Program-made: the position numbers and the translations under genes
Shown here: positions 62,888 through 64,000 of the stretch, piece after piece
Layout: every line of letters begins with the position of its first letter
Position numbering within the stretch: position 1 is the first letter of the stretch
Assembly: GCA_019722365.1 (NCBI GenBank)
Contig: JADFUC010000004.1
Location: 186,001 to 250,000, forward strand
Reading direction: 5' to 3'
Source of the DNA: Lithospermum erythrorhizon
Taxonomy: Eukaryota; Streptophyta; Magnoliopsida; Boraginales; Boraginaceae
Length of the DNA: 64,000 bases
The notes under the pieces: generated by a model
What the model saw: the letters and a program-made list of their open reading frames with translations, nothing else
Told to the model about the DNA's origin: nothing
Databases searched by the model: none

Positions 62888-63818
62888 TGTTGGAAATCAG
62901 AGTATTTTGATTTATATAGTTATACCAATTGCGACAATTGTTGTAACAATTCATTTACTAGTTTAGTTAAATGAGATTACTCAAACTAAGTATTCAATAA
63001 TAGTAATTATAAATTACTAGAATTGGAACTCCGCGATAATATCGAGGGTTATGCGGATTAGCCCCAGATGCAAATGCGTAATAAATATAATAATCATAAT
63101 GGTCAATTATATTATTATAAAGCTAATAATATCGAGCCCGGAAGGTCCTTGTATCTGATAGCGTTGAGTTATATTCCATGTATGGAATTAAATCGGGTAT
63201 TAAGTGGGAGTTGATTGAAATCCAATGAGATATCCGATCGAGAGTTTTACGTGACAATATAAAATATAAATTGGACAAACCGAATCAATTAACTTGTAAG
63301 TTTAATTGGCCGGTTTAACGAGAAGAAGCTCATTAGTAACTTGTCAAGTTACTTACGATTAATAAGTTAGTTAACGGCTTGAGTTAGCTTATTAATCAAA
63401 CGAGTCGAGCTATTCGAGGCGATATTAGAAAGGGAAAAGATAAAATGAAAAAACCTAATTTTCATTTTCATCCTACTCTCCGCCAAAAGCACCCAGGTAT
63501 TACCATAGTTTTTGAGTCAAGTTTTGACTCAAATTCTTCATCCAATCGATTCGTAGATTCTAGCAAATCGATCGCGTGATTGACACGCTCTTGGTGTGTG
63601 TGAATTGTAGAGGCGTTTCGAGCAGGTCTTTGTGGGATTCGAAGGAGGCTTTGGGAGATTGAAAGTTCATCGTTATCCGCTGCGTATTGTAAGTACTCTC
63701 GTATTCATACGAAAATACTTTGTATGTATGTTTTATTGTAATTCGTTATTATACATTTATATGATCTTGGTTGCATTTGTTCATGTTTTTATATGAATTA
63801 GTTGCGTAATTTCCAACA
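62888..63818 (+). mobile_element. Solo LTR nested in gypsy pol
   Basis: 931 bp beginning TGTTGGAAAT and ending ATTTCCAACA, an exact 10-bp inverted pair with TG...CA ends. GGAAT precedes it (62883-62887) and GGAAT follows two bases after it (63821-63825). The gypsy coding text reads on across the insertion. There is no ORF inside. The end sequence is of copia type. Confidence 0.8.
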
Positions 63819-64000
63819 GAGGAATCCCGAAGACATGCACAGGTGAATACGATATAGCCCATTACGCAATTCATGTAGATCACACCCACATGGCAAGTAA
63901 AAGCGAAGAAAATGAACTTCTCGAAGAAAAGAATAAAAGCTATCCGAGAAGAAGTCGAAGCCGAGCGTACGGGTAGGTGCCCGTCCCCAAGTGCAATTCC
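63819..64000 (+). pseudogene. Gypsy RT start, right of solo LTR
   Basis: Continuation of the gypsy pol. Around 63850-63990 it resembles the HRLNVDPTHxPVKQKKR...EEKNKAIREEVEAL stretch before the reverse transcriptase: HYAIHVDHTHMASKSEENEL, then LEEKNKSYPRRSRSRA. It runs off the window. Confidence 0.75.

Larger units (their letters stand above)
60900..64000 (+). mobile_element. Decayed Ty3/gypsy retrotransposon
   Basis: Plus-strand gag-pol remnants run off the right edge of the window. The left boundary was not found; bases 60800-61100 may be LTR. It is interrupted by a solo LTR at 62888-63818. Bases 61100-61730 are purine-rich and should be gag, but no clean frame remains. Confidence 0.75.

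Overview
This is nuclear DNA from a flowering plant, most likely a eudicot. It is AT-rich, its genes are split by short GT-AG introns, and its proteins include plant-only types: Rubisco activase, a DA1-family peptidase, an ABA-pathway PP2C, and a DC1 protein. The space between genes is filled with decayed LTR retrotransposons. I could not fix the plant family from sequence alone.

Layout, left to right. A dead mitochondrial-carrier gene with an intact last exon (+, 1567-4044) faces a DA1-RELATED 2-like gene (-, 4788-7754). After about 4.9 kb without a recognisable gene comes a single-exon DC1-domain gene with internal repeats (+, 12622-14418). Next is a convergent pair: a YIPF1-like Golgi membrane protein (+, 15474-18308) and GDP-mannose pyrophosphorylase (-, 18869-20410). 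A ruined Ty1/copia element covers 22912-29397, followed by a MITE-like palindromic element (30493-31028) and a small tRNA-derived SINE with a perfect 17-bp target duplication (32561-32667). An RCC1-repeat gene (-, 32831-36973) follows, then a shortened copia copy (38400-40600). A clade A PP2C of the PP2CA/AHG3 type (-, 43340-44858) precedes a short, probably non-autonomous LTR element (47140-50130). Rubisco activase (+, 50814-52924) converges on a Pumilio RNA-binding gene (-, 53679-59182). The right end is a decayed Ty3/gypsy element (about 60900-64000) whose pol region was split by a 931-bp solo LTR (62888-63818).

I rebuilt six spliced genes exon by exon, each with consistent reading phase: YIPF1-like 269 aa, GMPase 361 aa, RCC1 473 aa, PP2C 402 aa, Rubisco activase 439 aa and Pumilio 925 aa. 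The DA1-like gene is consistent from its second family block onward (444 aa), but its N-terminus looks broken. The genes form no operon or cluster. They are unrelated housekeeping, photosynthesis and signalling genes, though some neighbouring pairs converge.

The observations most worth a second look are three. (1) Rubisco activase has a 36-bp tandem duplication that copies one 3' splice site, and a second intron that lacks its AG acceptor but has an in-frame substitute 15 bases downstream. (2) A four-copy 72-bp tandem array in the presumed Pumilio leader carries three identical Met-Lys-Asp upstream ORFs. (3) The solo LTR sits inside the gypsy pol gene with readable flanking target sites. I found no convincing new multi-gene system.
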